In this document: piece after piece, positions 6,449 to 8,499 of the stretch
Layout of the letters: each line of letters begins with the position of its first letter
Position numbering within the stretch: position 1 is the first letter of the stretch
Origin: Verrucomicrobiota bacterium
GTDB taxonomy: Bacteria; Verrucomicrobiota; Verrucomicrobiia; Verrucomicrobiales; DEV007
Length of the DNA stretch: 8,499 nucleotides
Assembly: GCA_020629815.1 (NCBI GenBank)
Contig: JAHDCN010000115.1
Coordinates: forward strand, 1 to 8,499
Direction: 5' to 3'
Translations under genes and position numbers: made by a program
The notes under the pieces: generated by a model
Told to the model about the DNA's origin: nothing
Seen by the model: the letters and a program-made list of their open reading frames with translations, nothing else
Databases searched by the model: none

Positions 6449-8425
6449 ATGAAGTATCTTGTTTTTCTGTTTCCGGCTCTTGCTCTTTTTCTGCCCGTTT
6501 TCGCGCAGGACGAAACACAAGCGATCCCGGAGATACAGCGTCGCATTCCGCCGACCAATGGGTTGGAGTATCCAGCAGAGAAGCGGGAGAAGCTGGATCG
6601 CCGGATCAAAGACTATTCCGATCGCCTCTGGGAAATCGAAGATAATGCTTACGTTGGCGATGTAGGTGCTCTGGCGAAGGCTGTTGAGTTTGCTCTGAAG
6701 CACAACGAATTTTTCAAGAAAGAGGAGTTTCCTCTCGCCGAAGAAATTCTGGCAATCGCGGACGAGCGGTTTGTCGAGTTGAACGAAAAAGACACGCATT
6801 CCTGGACGGATCAGCGGGGGCTGGTGATTCGTGGTTACCAATCGAGTATCGATAAAAGTTTCCAGCCTTTCGGTTTGGAGATTCCGGAGAATCTGGATCT
6901 GTCCAAGCCTGTGCCGCTATTGGTTTGGTTGCATGGGCGTGGCGACAAGGTCACCGATCTGCATTTTCTGAAACGCTGTCTCACCAAAAGTCAGGCTTTG
7001 GGCGGCATGGTGGCAGATCAGCAAGACTGCATCATTCTGCATCCATTCGGGCGTCAGTGTATTGGCTGGAAACATGGCGGGGAAATTGACGTTTTCGAAG
7101 CAATTGAGGCAGTCAAAAGAGACTACAACATTGATCCGCAGAAGATTGCCTTGGGCGGATTCTCGATGGGTGGAGCCGGTGCCTGGCATATCGGGGCGCA
7201 CTATCGGGATCAGTTTTGTGCGGTCCATGCCGGTGCTGGTTTTGCGGAAACGGCTCAGTACAACAAGCTCACGCCGGATAAATTTCCTTCGGAAAATGAG
7301 CAGACGCTCTGGCAGGTATACGATACGCCCAACTACGTTCGCAACTTTCTCAACGGTCCGGTGCTTGCCTACTCCGGCGAAGAAGATAAGCAAAAGCAGG
7401 CAGCGGATGTGATGGTTGAGGCGATGAAGGGAGAAGGCGGCGAGATTCCCCATATCATCGGAGCGAAAATGGGGCACAAATATGACGAGGCCTCTGTTGC
7501 TCAGATTTGGGATTTTCTCCAGGACGCGTGGGAAAAAGGAAATGATCCGCATCCGAAGTCGATCGAGCTTCAAACGCGCACGCTGCGCTATGCGAAGCAT
7601 CACTGGCTGACTTTGACTGGACTCGACTCTCATTGGGAGGACACTCGGGTCAGCGCAAAGTGGGATGACGGGAATCAGTCAATTTCCCTGAAAACAGCGA
7701 ACGTTTCTTCGCTCGAAATCAATGCTCCCAACGATCTCGATATCGGGTCCTTTGCCATTCAAATCGATGATCAGAAGCTGAAGAGCGAAAGTCCCGGATT
7801 TCCGATTACGTCACTTTCGATTGTCAGGGGCAGCGATGGGAAATGGAATTGGGGCGAAGCGAACGAGACTCGGAAACGTCCCGGCCTTCAGGGGCCGATT
7901 GATGACGCTTTCCTTTCTTCTTTCGTGGTCGTCGGGCCACGGGATGATCCAAAGAATGGAGCGCTTGCCCGCTGGGTAAACTTTGAGCTCGATCATTTTC
8001 GCAGCCGTTGGCAGTCGCTGTTTCGCGGCAAGCTTTACGAAGAGCGGGCATCGATGCTCGACTCAGGGGATATGAAAAATTCCAACCTGATTCTGTGGGG
8101 TGATCCTGAGTCAAATCCGATGATTGCGGAGATCGCGGCGAAGTTGCCCGTGACTAACTGGACTTCGGAGAGCTTCGAGTTTCGGGGTAAAACATACGAT
8201 GCTGCGACTCATGTCCCGGTTTTCATTTTTCCCAATCCGGTGAACCCGAATCGCTACGTTGTGGTCAACAGTGGGCCGACCTTCCGCGAAGCGCACGATA
8301 GAACCAATTCTCTGCAAAATCCGAAGCTTCCGGATTGGGCAATTGTCAGTTTCGAAAAAGATCCGGATGAGAATGCGCCCGGCGTGATCGTAGAATCCGG
8401 GTTCTTTGATGAAACGTGGAAGTAG
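6449..8425 (+). CDS. Secreted alpha/beta hydrolase (prolyl-oligopeptidase/esterase-like) with extra C-terminal domain
   Basis: The 658-residue protein begins with a clear signal peptide (MKYLVFLFPALALFLPVFAQ, cleavage near residue 19-20) and is probably periplasmic or secreted. Residues 22-150 form a charged, mostly helical region. The hydrolase domain spans about 150-362: LLVWLHGRG (157-165, oxyanion strand and turn), GGFSMGGAGAW (236-246, nucleophile S239), a likely acid in SGEEDK (D313) and His343 in MGHKY. This resembles the PHB-depolymerase/feruloyl-esterase/dienelactone-hydrolase-like group often labelled 'prolyl oligopeptidase family'; substrate unknown. Residues about 385-658 form one or more further domains with GLQGPIDDAF (479-488), SNLILWGDP (545-553) and HVPVFIFPNPVNPNRYVV (588-605). 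I recall similar C-terminal motifs in long planctomycete and verrucomicrobial hydrolases. The ATG at 6449 puts the signal peptide at the terminus; no Shine-Dalgarno sequence precedes it. A hairpin follows 13 nt after the stop codon. Confidence 0.9.
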   Translation: MKYLVFLFPALALFLPVFAQDETQAIPEIQRRIPPTNGLEYPAEKREKLDRRIKDYSDRLWEIEDNAYVGDVGALAKAVEFALKHNEFFKKEEFPLAEEILAIADERFVELNEKDTHSWTDQRGLVIRGYQSSIDKSFQPFGLEIPENLDLSKPVPLLVWLHGRGDKVTDLHFLKRCLTKSQALGGMVADQQDCIILHPFGRQCIGWKHGGEIDVFEAIEAVKRDYNIDPQKIALGGFSMGGAGAWHIGAHYRDQFCAVHAGAGFAETAQYNKLTPDKFPSENEQTLWQVYDTPNYVRNFLNGPVLAYSGEEDKQKQAADVMVEAMKGEGGEIPHIIGAKMGHKYDEASVAQIWDFLQDAWEKGNDPHPKSIELQTRTLRYAKHHWLTLTGLDSHWEDTRVSAKWDDGNQSISLKTANVSSLEINAPNDLDIGSFAIQIDDQKLKSESPGFPITSLSIVRGSDGKWNWGEANETRKRPGLQGPIDDAFLSSFVVVGPRDDPKNGALARWVNFELDHFRSRWQSLFRGKLYEERASMLDSGDMKNSNLILWGDPESNPMIAEIAAKLPVTNWTSESFEFRGKTYDAATHVPVFIFPNPVNPNRYVVVNSGPTFREAHDRTNSLQNPKLPDWAIVSFEKDPDENAPGVIVESGFFDETWK

Positions 8426-8438
8426 TCTTCCCGGCAAT

Positions 8439-8470
8439 GAATCAGGCGCCCAAAACTGGACGCCTGATTC
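8439..8470 (+). terminator. Strong hairpin after the large hydrolase gene, probable terminator
   Basis: GAATCAGGCG (8439-8448) and CGCCTGATTC (8461-8470) form a perfect 10-bp stem. Inside it, after a C/A mismatch, CCA (8450-8452) can pair with TGG (8457-8459) around an AAAC loop. The position just after the TAG at 8423-8425 fits a terminator or a 3' end-protecting stem. No U-tract follows directly (CTGGTTCGCC), so it is not a textbook intrinsic terminator. Because the stem is symmetric, it could also serve a convergent gene to the right of the window. Confidence 0.6.
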
Positions 8471-8499
8471 CTGGTTCGCCTTGCTGATTTCGGGGGTTA

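Noticed and set aside
6917..7633. 238-codon open frame on the minus strand inside the large hydrolase gene
   Set aside because: It is entirely antisense to a well-supported hydrolase domain, and the translation is rich in Arg and Ser with no domain-like pattern.
5395..8425. A defence, toxin-antitoxin, mobile or biosynthetic system formed by the membrane-anchored protein and the hydrolase
   Set aside because: The two genes show no shared system motifs, are 82 bp apart with their own possible control elements, and nothing else nearby suggests such a system.

Overview
The window reads as ordinary chromosome from a bacterium of the Verrucomicrobia/Planctomycetes type, most likely Verrucomicrobia. 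This rests on gene content: an EF-hand pair fused to a secreted esterase, a large secreted alpha/beta hydrolase with the C-terminal region I associate with planctomycete and verrucomicrobial 'prolyl oligopeptidase family' proteins, and a general lack of Shine-Dalgarno sequences. No 16S rRNA or species marker is present, so the assignment is an inference. There are seven protein genes, tightly packed. I see no tRNA, rRNA, CRISPR array, insertion sequence or phage gene.

Layout. (1) Positions 1-1110, plus strand: the 3' part of glnD (PII uridylyltransferase/uridylyl-removing enzyme), keeping the region after the HD domain and both ACT domains. (2) Positions 1146-5326, minus strand, transcribed from right to left: fmt, pyrH, frr, a left-handed beta-helix transferase resembling the acetyltransferase half of GlmU, and an exported EF-hand/alpha-beta hydrolase. 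Gaps are 75, 25, 9 and 7 bp, so this looks like one operon. It joins translation initiation (fmt), ribosome recycling (frr) and UTP supply (pyrH) to two genes of unknown substrate. (3) Positions 5395-6366, plus strand, divergent from fmt: a membrane-anchored protein with a Pro/Ala/Lys-rich spacer and an unrecognised C-terminal domain. (4) Positions 6449-8425, plus strand: a 658-residue secreted alpha/beta hydrolase, followed by a strong hairpin at 8439-8470.

I found no convincing previously undescribed system. The items most worth checking are the unrecognised membrane-anchored protein, the stand-alone GlmU-like domain that keeps the apparent catalytic histidine, the exported esterase at the end of a translation operon, the conserved-looking C-terminal region of the large hydrolase, and the near absence of Shine-Dalgarno sequences, with fmt the clear exception.
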